From: Flavobacteriales bacterium UBA1112
GTDB taxonomy: Bacteria > Bacteroidota > Bacteroidia > Flavobacteriales_D > Sanyastnellaceae
Assembly: GCA_002313415.1 (NCBI GenBank)
Contig: DCBH01000004.1
Coordinates: 1-10,141 of the forward strand
DNA length: 10,141 nt
Direction of reading: 5' to 3'
Below, one piece after another: positions 1-6,543 of the stretch. The notes below the pieces were generated by a model. The model saw nothing but the letters and a program-made list of their open reading frames with translations. It was not told where the DNA came from and made no database searches. The position numbers and the translations under genes were made by a program. The number at the start of each line of letters is the position of its first letter. The first letter of the stretch is position 1.

Positions 1-3000
1 CGAGGACGACTGCGTTGGCGAACTCGATGCGTGTGGCATTCGCAACGGTCCTGGCGCCATCTACGAGTGCGGATGCTTTGAAATTCCCGAGGGTGACTGT
101 GATTGCTCCGGGAATCAACCCACAGACTTCGTAGACTGCGAAGGCACTTGCATTCAGGATTTGGACGACGATGGCATTTGCGACGACATCGATGATTGTG
201 TGGACCTGGAAGCACCTGTATGGAACTACTTCCCCGCTGACGAGACAATTGCTTGCGATGAGCCTATGCCCACCGTTGAAGAGACGGCTCCTGTTGCATC
301 AGACGATTGCGGACCGGTGGAGGTCGTCTGGTTAGGTGATGGTCCATTCGATTATCCTTTTGGGTGTTTGCAGAGTTACACTTGTCCTCGGGTATATCAA
401 GCCACAGACGCTGCCGGAAACTTCATCATTGATACACTGATTATTACTGTTTTGGACACCGTGGCTCCAATCTTTGTCTATCCAACACAGGAAACGTTGT
501 TTGTCAACGAAATTGAAGGAGAAACGGCACCAAGCATTGAAGCTTTGGTCATTGACAATTGTGATACCAATGCAGATTACGAAGCGTCAGAAACAACAGT
601 GAGCGAAGATGAAGGTATTTTGACGCTTGAGCGAGTTTACATCGCCTCAGATGCATGTGGAAACACCGCGGTTTTCAATCAAACCATTGTGGTCACACTT
701 GCGTTTCAGGGATGTACGGATCAGGAGGCCTGCAATTATGAAGCATCTGCAAATGTGGATGACGGGACTTGCGTGTACAATGACGAATTCTATGGATGTG
801 ACGGACTTTGTGTGAATGATTCAGATGAAGATGGCGTCTGCGATGAATTAGAAGTTTCAGGATGTACAGATGAAATTGCGTGCAATTACAATGCGAATGC
901 GACGGATGACGACGGTTCTTGTGAATATTGTTCGTGTGCTGACGATGCTCAAGCTGGTTATGGCATCTCGTTAGAGATTCATGAAGAGCACGCAGCAGGA
1001 GAGCTCGAAGGGCTTACTACCTACCGCATGTACATCACGACCCCAAATACGGATGATGTCATCAGCGCTCTCTACGGAGACGATGAAACGCCATTGTACA
1101 TCTCAACGACGACAGAATTTTACCAGCATCCCTTTGGTTCTGCCTTGGCGTCAAACAACAATCCGCTTTTGTATGAAGTTTTTCCTGAGTTGGAATTTGA
1201 CAGTTGGGTTACCATCGGCCTTGACGCCCCTGCCGGTGAAGGAGAATTGGCACCATCAACCATTGGCGATTTGAACAACGGTTGGGTCAGTAATTTTGAG
1301 GCCGGTCTCAACATCGTTTTGGAAGACAGCATTGGCGGTGCAGTCTTTGTCACGAATGATCCAGGGGTGACCAACATTGTCTCTGGGGAAGATCAAAAAA
1401 TATTAATCGGACAATTCACCACGGATGGTGAAATGTTTGGTGTAGTGAATGCCCAAATGTTTACCCAGGGCATTCAAGATCCATCAGATCGCGTGACCAT
1501 TCCATTTGATGGTCTGGGCCTCCATACTGGAAATGGAGACATTGTCTGTGGCTGTATGGATGAGGCTGCATGCAATTATGATGACAGTGCCAACAATGAT
1601 GACGGGAGTTGTGAATACGAGTCGTGCTTAGGTTGCACGGATGATTTGGCTTGCAACTACGATGAGGATGCTACTGTGGACGACGGTTCATGCACGTATC
1701 CAGAGTTTGGTTGCTTCGATTGCGATGGCAATTGTCTCTCGGATACAGATGGCGATGGGGTATGCGACTGCGTGGAATTTCCGGGGTGCACAGATCCTGA
1801 AGCATGCAATTACGACCCGATATATACAGATGACGCGGGCAACTGCTATTACGCGGAGGAATTTTATGACTGCGAGGGGAATTGCCTTTTGGATACAGAT
1901 GGAGATGGCACGTGTGATGAGTTGGAAGTTTTCGGTTGCACAGACGAGGAATTCTGCAACTTCAACCCTGAGGCCACAGAGGATGACGGAAGTTGTGGAG
2001 AAGCAGAGCAGCCAAATGATGTCTGCGGAGGTGCATTGACTTTGACCTGTGGTCAATCCCTGGTCGTCAACAATGAAGAATGTGCCACTGTGGATGACAT
2101 CGAGGGATGCGCCGCCGATGCGGCCATCAGCCCAACTGCAGGTTTGTGGTTCTCGTTCGTGGGTACGGGAAATTCAGTTACGGTTTCGACTTGTTATCCA
2201 GGGACCACCATAGACACTTACATCAGCGTCTATGAGGGCGATTGCAGCGATTTAAGTTGCATAGCAGGCAACGACGATCAAAGCGAGCCCAATTACGATG
2301 ACCTCTGTCCAGTGACTTTTGTAGCCAGTACTGTCGTCATGAATACGACAGCGGGACAAGAGTACTTTGTCTTGGCGATGGGAGTCTTGGACGATGCTGG
2401 TGATTTTGAAATTGGGTTGGAATGTGTCGTGAATGGTTGTACAGATGTGCTTGCCTGCAACTTTGACGATCAAGCCACAGATGACGATGGTTCTTGCATT
2501 TTTCCTGAACAAGATTATTTGGATTGTGACGGAAATTGCTTGAGTGATGAGGATGGCGATGGGGTGTGTGACGAAATCGAAGTACTGGGTTGCACAGATG
2601 CAGACGCTTCCAACTACAATGATTTGGCCACTGAAGAAGACGGTTCGTGCCAGTACTGCGATCTTGAACTTGCGATTGAAACTGTGCAAACAATTACTTG
2701 CGCTGGAGACGACAACGGCATTGCTGAATTGATTCTGACTGGTGTCACTTCTCCGGACAGCATTGAGGTTTACCTCAATGACATCCTGCAGGACTCCACG
2801 ACATTCGCTGGATTGTCAGCTGGGACCTACACGGTTCAGGTGTTGCAAGGGTCAAGTTGTTCTGCCTTGATTAATTTTTCGATGGAGGAGGGTTTGATCC
2901 TCGATGTGATGTCTGAGGTGACTGATGTATTGTGTTTTGGGGACAGCAATGGCCAAATCAATGCTGCTGCTACGAATGGGTTGGATCCATACGAATACGT

Positions 3001-3634
3001 ACTGGATGGTCCAGAAGTGGCCATCAACGACAATGGACTATTCGAAAACTTGCCTGCCGGCGAATATGTGCTCGTCGTTTCTGATGGCATGGGATGCACT
3101 GGGACCTTGGAGGTGACGGTGAATGAACCGCTGCAATTGTCGCTGAGTGTGGTTGTCACTGATGCGACGGCGCAGGGAACTGGAGCCATTGACCTGACTG
3201 TTTCTGGAGGTACGGAGCCATATGCATTTGAATGGACCTCTGGAGCTACTTTCTTGTCCAATGAAGAAGACGTGTTCGAATTAGAAGCGCCAGAATCTTA
3301 CTCCGTTTTGGTCACGGACGACAATGGATGTGAGATTTTGGGAGGACCTTATGAGGTTGACGATGTCTACAGCATTTTACAGATGGAGGGCATACCATTC
3401 ACGGTGTATCCAAACCCTGCGAAAGATTTGGTTCAGCTCGATATGAATGAAATGATCACGGATGCGGTCATGTCCATTTTTGACGCCTCTGGTCGAATGA
3501 TGTGGTCTAGAACAGCCGAGAGATGGGTAGGTCGATTTACCGTCGACGTCTCAAATTGGTCGGCAGGAACTTATCACATTCAAGTGGCCACATCAGAAGG
3601 TGTGGGACATGCCCCGATTGTGGTTCAACACTGA
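1..3634 (+). CDS. Large modular T9SS-secreted surface protein with Cys/Asp-rich repeats (5' partial)
   Basis: The frame is open from base 2 (taken as residue 1) to the stop at 3632-3634, so 1210 residues are visible and the true start and signal peptide lie to the left. A TTG at 161 is not the start, because the coding pattern continues upstream. Domain order by window residue: Cys-rich segment with a DLDDDG motif (1-67); two HYR/Ig-like domains (about 71-233) with the 'ATDAAGN' and 'ASDACGN' signatures; eight GCTD-type Cys repeats starting at 237, 287, 517, 544, 595, 645, 812 and 863, four followed by thrombospondin-3-like D-x-D-G-D-G loops; an unassigned domain (about 320-515); a beta-sandwich domain resembling bacterial PPC domains (about 671-810); three SprB-like repeats (about 888-1120); a T9SS type A C-terminal domain (about 1133-1210) starting at YPNPAKD and ending in beta-strands with SAGTYHIQV. 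From family knowledge this protein is exported by T9SS and anchored or released at the surface. The Asp-rich loops suggest calcium-stiffened structure. Adhesion or a structural role is inference; no catalytic motif was seen. Confidence 0.9.
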   Translation, partial: EDDCVGELDACGIRNGPGAIYECGCFEIPEGDCDCSGNQPTDFVDCEGTCIQDLDDDGICDDIDDCVDLEAPVWNYFPADETIACDEPMPTVEETAPVASDDCGPVEVVWLGDGPFDYPFGCLQSYTCPRVYQATDAAGNFIIDTLIITVLDTVAPIFVYPTQETLFVNEIEGETAPSIEALVIDNCDTNADYEASETTVSEDEGILTLERVYIASDACGNTAVFNQTIVVTLAFQGCTDQEACNYEASANVDDGTCVYNDEFYGCDGLCVNDSDEDGVCDELEVSGCTDEIACNYNANATDDDGSCEYCSCADDAQAGYGISLEIHEEHAAGELEGLTTYRMYITTPNTDDVISALYGDDETPLYISTTTEFYQHPFGSALASNNNPLLYEVFPELEFDSWVTIGLDAPAGEGELAPSTIGDLNNGWVSNFEAGLNIVLEDSIGGAVFVTNDPGVTNIVSGEDQKILIGQFTTDGEMFGVVNAQMFTQGIQDPSDRVTIPFDGLGLHTGNGDIVCGCMDEAACNYDDSANNDDGSCEYESCLGCTDDLACNYDEDATVDDGSCTYPEFGCFDCDGNCLSDTDGDGVCDCVEFPGCTDPEACNYDPIYTDDAGNCYYAEEFYDCEGNCLLDTDGDGTCDELEVFGCTDEEFCNFNPEATEDDGSCGEAEQPNDVCGGALTLTCGQSLVVNNEECATVDDIEGCAADAAISPTAGLWFSFVGTGNSVTVSTCYPGTTIDTYISVYEGDCSDLSCIAGNDDQSEPNYDDLCPVTFVASTVVMNTTAGQEYFVLAMGVLDDAGDFEIGLECVVNGCTDVLACNFDDQATDDDGSCIFPEQDYLDCDGNCLSDEDGDGVCDEIEVLGCTDADASNYNDLATEEDGSCQYCDLELAIETVQTITCAGDDNGIAELILTGVTSPDSIEVYLNDILQDSTTFAGLSAGTYTVQVLQGSSCSALINFSMEEGLILDVMSEVTDVLCFGDSNGQINAAATNGLDPYEYVLDGPEVAINDNGLFENLPAGEYVLVVSDGMGCTGTLEVTVNEPLQLSLSVVVTDATAQGTGAIDLTVSGGTEPYAFEWTSGATFLSNEEDVFELEAPESYSVLVTDDNGCEILGGPYEVDDVYSILQMEGIPFTVYPNPAKDLVQLDMNEMITDAVMSIFDASGRMMWSRTAERWVGRFTVDVSNWSAGTYHIQVATSEGVGHAPIVVQH
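710..2656 (+). repeat. Eight degenerate ~69-bp coding repeats (GCTD modules), four extended by a DxDGDG half
   Basis: Within the surface protein a ~23-residue unit with pattern GCTDxxACNYxxxATxDDGSC starts at bases 710, 860, 1550, 1631, 1784, 1934, 2435 and 2588. A companion ~22-residue unit with pattern DCDGNCLxDxDGDGVCDExEV lies at about 791-856, 1715-1780, 1865-1930 and 2519-2584, giving a composite period of 50-51 residues (about 150 bp). A related DLDDDGICDD segment sits at about 128-196. Copies are well diverged at the DNA level, so duplication is old. Each short unit normally has three Cys, consistent with disulfide-linked knots. The last copy has Ser in place of the second Cys (ASNYN) and an extra Cys just after the unit. 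The long units resemble thrombospondin type 3 calcium loops. Confidence 0.85.
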
Positions 3635-3671
3635 TTCAATCAGGCGTTCTGTTCTCGAATGCAACTCATTG

Positions 3672-3702
3672 AAGCCCCAACTTCTCAGTTGGGGCTTTTT
3701 TT
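3672..3702 (+). terminator. Rho-independent terminator of the surface-protein gene
   Basis: A perfect 10-bp stem (AAGCCCCAAC at 3672-3681 with GTTGGGGCTT at 3688-3697) encloses a 6-nt loop and runs into seven T residues (3696-3702). It lies 37 nt after the stop codon of the rightward gene, in the 86-bp gap between two convergent genes. On the opposite strand the hairpin is followed by only two T residues, so it should be a much weaker stop for the leftward gltA/crotonase transcript, although the stem is the same. No separate terminator for that transcript is visible in the gap. Confidence 0.9.
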
Positions 3703-3720
3703 GCCAAACAAGAAAGAGCG

Positions 3721-4488
3721 TTATGTCGATTTCGAAGCCTTGAATGAAGCAATCGCGTTTCGCGTGAATTCACTCAAAACGAGCCTCCCAGAGATCGCGG
3801 CACGCTCATTGAGCAATGCATCCCAATGTTCGGTGCCTTCCCACAAGGTGCGCTTCAAGTGAGCCATAGCATCGGGGTTACTCGAGGCCAGCTCGCTTGC
3901 CAGTCTATCCACAGCCTGGTCCAATTCTTCCACCGTGGGAAAAACTTCGGCGTACAACCCTCGGTTCGCGGCCCACTCTGCAGACTTAAACGAACGCGCA
4001 TCCACCGCGAGCGCAGCCATCCCAGAAACGCCTAATTTTCTTTCCACAGCAGGACCCACCACAAAGGGTCCGATGCCTACGGCCAATTCGGACAGTTTTA
4101 CTGCTGCGAATTTGGTGGCCAAGCAATGGTCCACTGCGGCTGCTAAGCCCACACCTCCTCCAACGGTTTTTCCTTGTACGCGACCAATGACAAGCTTCGG
4201 ACAAGTTCGAATGGCATTGATGACCAGGGCAAAACCACTGAAAAAGCTTAACCCTTCCTGTTCATTCGAAACGGCCATGAGTTCATCAAAGCTGGCTCCG
4301 GCACAGAATGCCCTGTCTCCGCCAGATTTCAGTACAATGACTCGAATCTTTGAATTGCTGCCAGCATCGTGGATTTGATCTGTCAGCTGGCGGAGAATGT
4401 TGCCAGGCAGGCTGTTGGAAGCAGGATGGTAAAATGTAATGATACCTATTCCCCGATCGTCGACCTCTGTTTGAACAAAGGGCTCCAT
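3721..4488 (-). CDS. Enoyl-CoA hydratase/isomerase (crotonase) family protein
   Basis: The product has 255 residues, the usual length of a single-domain crotonase. These enzymes bind acyl-CoA thioesters in the cytoplasm and stabilise an enolate in an oxyanion hole. Visible family marks are AFCAGASFDEL (60-70), which supplies one oxyanion-hole NH and the CoA loop, and GKTVGGGVGLAAAVDHCLA (106-124), the second glycine-rich loop. The position matching Glu144 of rat enoyl-CoA hydratase is Gly114, while the match to Glu164 is retained as Glu134 (in KLSEL). A classical two-glutamate hydration is therefore doubtful; an isomerase, a lyase or a one-glutamate hydratase is possible. The substrate cannot be told from sequence. 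The ATG lies 3 nt after the gltA stop, which suggests translation from a shared mRNA. No Shine-Dalgarno is seen, as in the neighbouring genes. The gene ends with TAA at 3721-3723. Confidence 0.9.
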   Translation of the reverse strand: MEPFVQTEVDDRGIGIITFYHPASNSLPGNILRQLTDQIHDAGSNSKIRVIVLKSGGDRAFCAGASFDELMAVSNEQEGLSFFSGFALVINAIRTCPKLVIGRVQGKTVGGGVGLAAAVDHCLATKFAAVKLSELAVGIGPFVVGPAVERKLGVSGMAALAVDARSFKSAEWAANRGLYAEVFPTVEELDQAVDRLASELASSNPDAMAHLKRTLWEGTEHWDALLNERAAISGRLVLSEFTRNAIASFKASKST

Positions 4489-4491
4489 GAC

Positions 4492-5781
4492 TTATTTGCG
4501 ATTGCTCAGATCGACAAATCCGCGGTGAGTGGATCCCGTGTACACCTGTCGAGGACGACCGATGGGCTCACTGTTTTCCGTCATTTCCTTCCATTGGCCA
4601 ATCCATCCGGGAAGGCGACCGAGGGCAAACATCACCGTGAACATGTTCGTTGGAATGCCAAGTGCGCGGTAAATGATGCCGCTGTAGAAATCTACATTGG
4701 GGTAAAGGCCGCGCTGAATAAAGTATTCGTCGTTGAGTGCCACCTCCTCCAATTCCTTCGCAATGGCCAACACTGGGTCTTCAATGCCGAGTTGACCCAA
4801 CACTTCGTCTGCAGCTGTCTTGATGATTCGTGCGCGTGGGTCAAAATTCTTGTAGACTCGGTGCCCAAACCCCATCAGACGGAAGCTGTCTGTTTTGTCC
4901 TTGGCACGATCAATCCACGACTGTAGCGGACTGCCTTCCGACCGGATGGCTTCGAGCATTTCAATGACTGCTTGGTTCGCTCCGCCGTGTAGTGGCCCCC
5001 AAAGCGCTGAAACACCTGCAGATACGCTGCTGTATAGGTTGGCCTGCGAGGAGCCTACCACACGTACAGTAGAAGTAGAGCAGTTTTGCTCGTGGTCGGC
5101 GTGTAGGATGAAGAGCTTATTCAGGGCAGATTCTATGATGGGGTCGACCTCGTATTCCTCTGCAGGAACCCCCCACAGCATGTGCATGAAGTTTCCGACG
5201 TAGCTCAAGTTGTTCTTGGGATACATGGTTGGAAGGCCCACATTGTGTTTGTACGCCTGAGCCGCCAAGGTTGGAATCTTGGCAATCAGACGGTGGATGG
5301 TCAAATCAATGCTTGTGATGTCCCTGTTCGGATTTTGAGACTCTGGATAAAATGTCGAAAGGGAGGCCACCATAGAACTGAGCATACCCATAGGGTGAGC
5401 GCCGAGAGGAAACGCATCAAAAAAGCGTTTCATGTTTTCATGCACCAGGGTGTGATGCGTAATGCTGTTGTTGAAGTAAGCCAGTTCCTTCGTGTTGGGC
5501 AGGTCTCCATAGATGAGGAGGTAGGCTACTTCCATGAATGAGGCCTTGTCCGCCAGGTCTTCAATGGAGTAACCACGGTATCTCAAAATGCCGTTTTCGC
5601 CGTCGAGGTAAGTGATGCCACTCTGAGTAGACCCCGTATTCTTGAATCCTGGATCCATGGTGATGTATCCGGTGGTGCCACGGAGTCTCGAGATGTCGAT
5701 GGCTTTTTCGTCTTCGGCACCTGTCAAAACGGGGAATTCGTATTCCTGGCCTTCCAGGATGAGGCGGGCGGTATCACTCAT
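4492..5781 (-). CDS. gltA: Citrate synthase (type II, GltA-like)
   Basis: This is the 429-residue cytoplasmic enzyme condensing acetyl-CoA with oxaloacetate to citrate and CoA, the entry step of the TCA cycle. Length and layout match E. coli GltA (427 aa), including the small N-terminal beta domain (about 1-50) of hexameric type II enzymes. Catalytic residues are in place: His265 in GPLHGG, His307 in GFGHRVY and Asp364 in PNVDFYSG. The substrate-binding HADHEQN motif is at 227-233 and PRAR at 315-318. The position corresponding to the NADH-site Cys206 of E. coli appears to be Ala207, although His110 and Thr111 are kept, so strong NADH inhibition cannot be assumed; this rests on remembered numbering. 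The ATG at 5781-5779 gives the expected family start. It follows a 153-bp spacer with a promoter candidate and has no clear ribosome binding site. The crotonase gene follows after 3 nt. Confidence 0.97.
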   Translation of the reverse strand: MSDTARLILEGQEYEFPVLTGAEDEKAIDISRLRGTTGYITMDPGFKNTGSTQSGITYLDGENGILRYRGYSIEDLADKASFMEVAYLLIYGDLPNTKELAYFNNSITHHTLVHENMKRFFDAFPLGAHPMGMLSSMVASLSTFYPESQNPNRDITSIDLTIHRLIAKIPTLAAQAYKHNVGLPTMYPKNNLSYVGNFMHMLWGVPAEEYEVDPIIESALNKLFILHADHEQNCSTSTVRVVGSSQANLYSSVSAGVSALWGPLHGGANQAVIEMLEAIRSEGSPLQSWIDRAKDKTDSFRLMGFGHRVYKNFDPRARIIKTAADEVLGQLGIEDPVLAIAKELEEVALNDEYFIQRGLYPNVDFYSGIIYRALGIPTNMFTVMFALGRLPGWIGQWKEMTENSEPIGRPRQVYTGSTHRGFVDLSNRK

Positions 5782-5861
5782 GGTGTGACGCGATTGTTGA
5801 GCAGTTTAGGTGTATTCAATCCTGTTTTCAGAAGTCCAATGCAAAGAAAGACGACCGTTTT

Positions 5862-5915
5862 CAGGGGTAGCAAAGATAGGGGAAGTGCCGCCGTCAAGCG
5901 ATGGTCTTACCCCTG
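5862..5915. repeat. 8-bp perfect inverted repeat flanking the gltA promoter candidate
   Basis: CAGGGGTA at 5862-5869 is matched by its reverse complement TACCCCTG at 5908-5915, with 38 bases between the arms. The arms enclose the putative -7 and -35-like elements upstream of gltA. It is not followed by a T-run on either strand, so it does not look like a terminator of the thioredoxin gene. It could be a paired operator for a dimeric regulator or chance; an 8-bp match at this spacing is weak evidence on its own. Confidence 0.4.
5871..5897 (-). promoter_or_regulatory. Candidate Bacteroidota-type promoter for gltA and the crotonase gene
   Basis: Read on the minus strand, TATCTTTG (5878-5871) matches the Bacteroidota -7 consensus TAnnTTTG exactly. 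A TTG (5897-5895, within TTGACG) lies 16 nt upstream of it, slightly closer than the usual 17-23 nt spacing for the -33 element. Transcription from here would give a leader of roughly 80 nt before the gltA ATG. It is the only full match to the -7 pattern that I found in the 153-bp spacer. The rest of the spacer (5782-5870 and 5898-5934) shows no gene or clear terminator. Confidence 0.5.
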
Positions 5916-5934
5916 TAATTCAGCAGCCAAACGC

Positions 5935-6477
5935 CTATCGCCAGGTGTAGACAAAGTTGTCTCGATAATTCTCCCATTGAGCTTGATCCACCTCATCTGT
6001 GTAAACCTCATTGAAAAACTTCAGGTACAGCTCCATTTGAGAGGGTTGTTTGTAACCGCTGATGGGAGCGATGATGCTGGCCTTCTCATTGAGATAGACA
6101 ATGGTGGGGTAAGCACTGACCTTCATTGCACGAGACAATTGATGAACGCCATTGCGGCCACGACGATTTGGGTCATAGTCAGGGTTGGTGAATTCCTTGC
6201 CTTGAAAGGTCACAGGATCAGGAGACTCCGCATCGAACTTCACTGCGTAATAATTCGCATTGATGTATTCAATGACGTTCGCATTGGTGAAGGTATTTGC
6301 CATCATCATTTTGCAGGGACCGCACCATTGGGTATACACATCCATCATGATTTTACGCGGTGATTCCTGCTGTGCAACCAGAGCCTCCTCAAAAGACATC
6401 CAGTTGATGCTTGCTGCTTGGCCAAACGCGAGTCCGCTCAGCACACTCAATACCAAAGTCAAAAAAGATGTCCGCAT
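5935..6477 (-). CDS. Periplasmic thioredoxin-family protein (WCGPC active site)
   Basis: The product has 180 residues. An N-terminal signal peptide is clear: MRTSF, a hydrophobic stretch to about residue 16, then AFG with likely cleavage after Gly19. The mature protein therefore acts outside the cytoplasm. The thioredoxin fold is shown by WCGPC at 51-55, with the redox pair Cys52/Cys55, and the cis-proline loop YPT at 123-125. Between them is a ~40-residue insertion rich in charged and polar residues (about 83-120), longer than in classical thioredoxins and familiar from Bacteroidota 'thioredoxin family' envelope proteins. It may reduce or isomerise disulfides in exported proteins; its partner is unknown. 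It sits immediately downstream of a terminator that closes the transporter gene and upstream of gltA. No promoter match or Shine-Dalgarno is visible in the 18 nt between the terminator and the ATG. The gene stops with TAG at 5937-5935. Confidence 0.92.
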   Translation of the reverse strand: MRTSFLTLVLSVLSGLAFGQAASINWMSFEEALVAQQESPRKIMMDVYTQWCGPCKMMMANTFTNANVIEYINANYYAVKFDAESPDPVTFQGKEFTNPDYDPNRRGRNGVHQLSRAMKVSAYPTIVYLNEKASIIAPISGYKQPSQMELYLKFFNEVYTDEVDQAQWENYRDNFVYTWR

Positions 6478-6494
6478 GTGTGCAATATCGGAAC

Positions 6495-6520
6495 AAAAAA
6501 GGCGCCCGAGGACGCCTTTT
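6495..6520 (-). terminator. Rho-independent terminator after the peptide transporter gene
   Basis: On the minus strand an 8-bp stem (AAAAGGCG, 6520-6513, with CGCCTTTT, 6504-6497) encloses an 8-nt loop, and the T-run continues to six residues (6500-6495). It begins 23 nt after the transporter stop codon. The short A/T-rich outer half of the stem makes it moderate in strength. It ends only 17 nt before the thioredoxin ATG (6477), so it also acts as the 5' boundary, or as a partial read-through element, for that gene. Confidence 0.8.
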
Positions 6521-6543
6521 CAAAATCTTGCGTGAAGCGGCAC

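Noticed and set aside
161..163. TTG as the start of the large surface protein
   Set aside because: The frame is open to base 2 and the upstream codons encode Cys-rich sequence typical of the same protein family, so the gene simply runs off the left edge.
710..2656. CRISPR array or tandem satellite DNA
   Set aside because: The repeated units are coding, in frame and diverged at the DNA level, with spacing set by protein modules rather than uniform direct repeats with unique spacers.
2252..2689. Minus-strand open frame of 145 codons inside the surface-protein gene
   Set aside because: It is antisense to Asp/Cys-rich repeats. Its repetitive composition (runs of Ile, Thr, Ala and Val) is what reverse-reading of GAT/TGT-rich codons gives, and it has no recognisable domain.
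3635..3720. Small gene or regulatory RNA in the convergent gap
   Set aside because: The 86 bases are accounted for largely by the terminator hairpin. The only plus-strand frame through it begins at 3659 and continues antisense into the crotonase gene.
4369..4926. Plus-strand open frame of 185 codons over the crotonase/gltA junction
   Set aside because: It lies opposite two well-supported genes, including highly conserved citrate synthase residues, and resembles no family.
5862..5915. Inverted repeat as a terminator of the thioredoxin gene
   Set aside because: The loop is 38 nt and no T-run follows on the minus strand (the bases after the second arm are AAAA), so intrinsic termination is unlikely.
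5785..6363. Plus-strand open frame of 192 codons over the spacer and thioredoxin gene
   Set aside because: Most of it is antisense to the thioredoxin-like gene, whose WCGPC and signal peptide are clear. The predicted protein shows no motif, although it also covers the gltA spacer.
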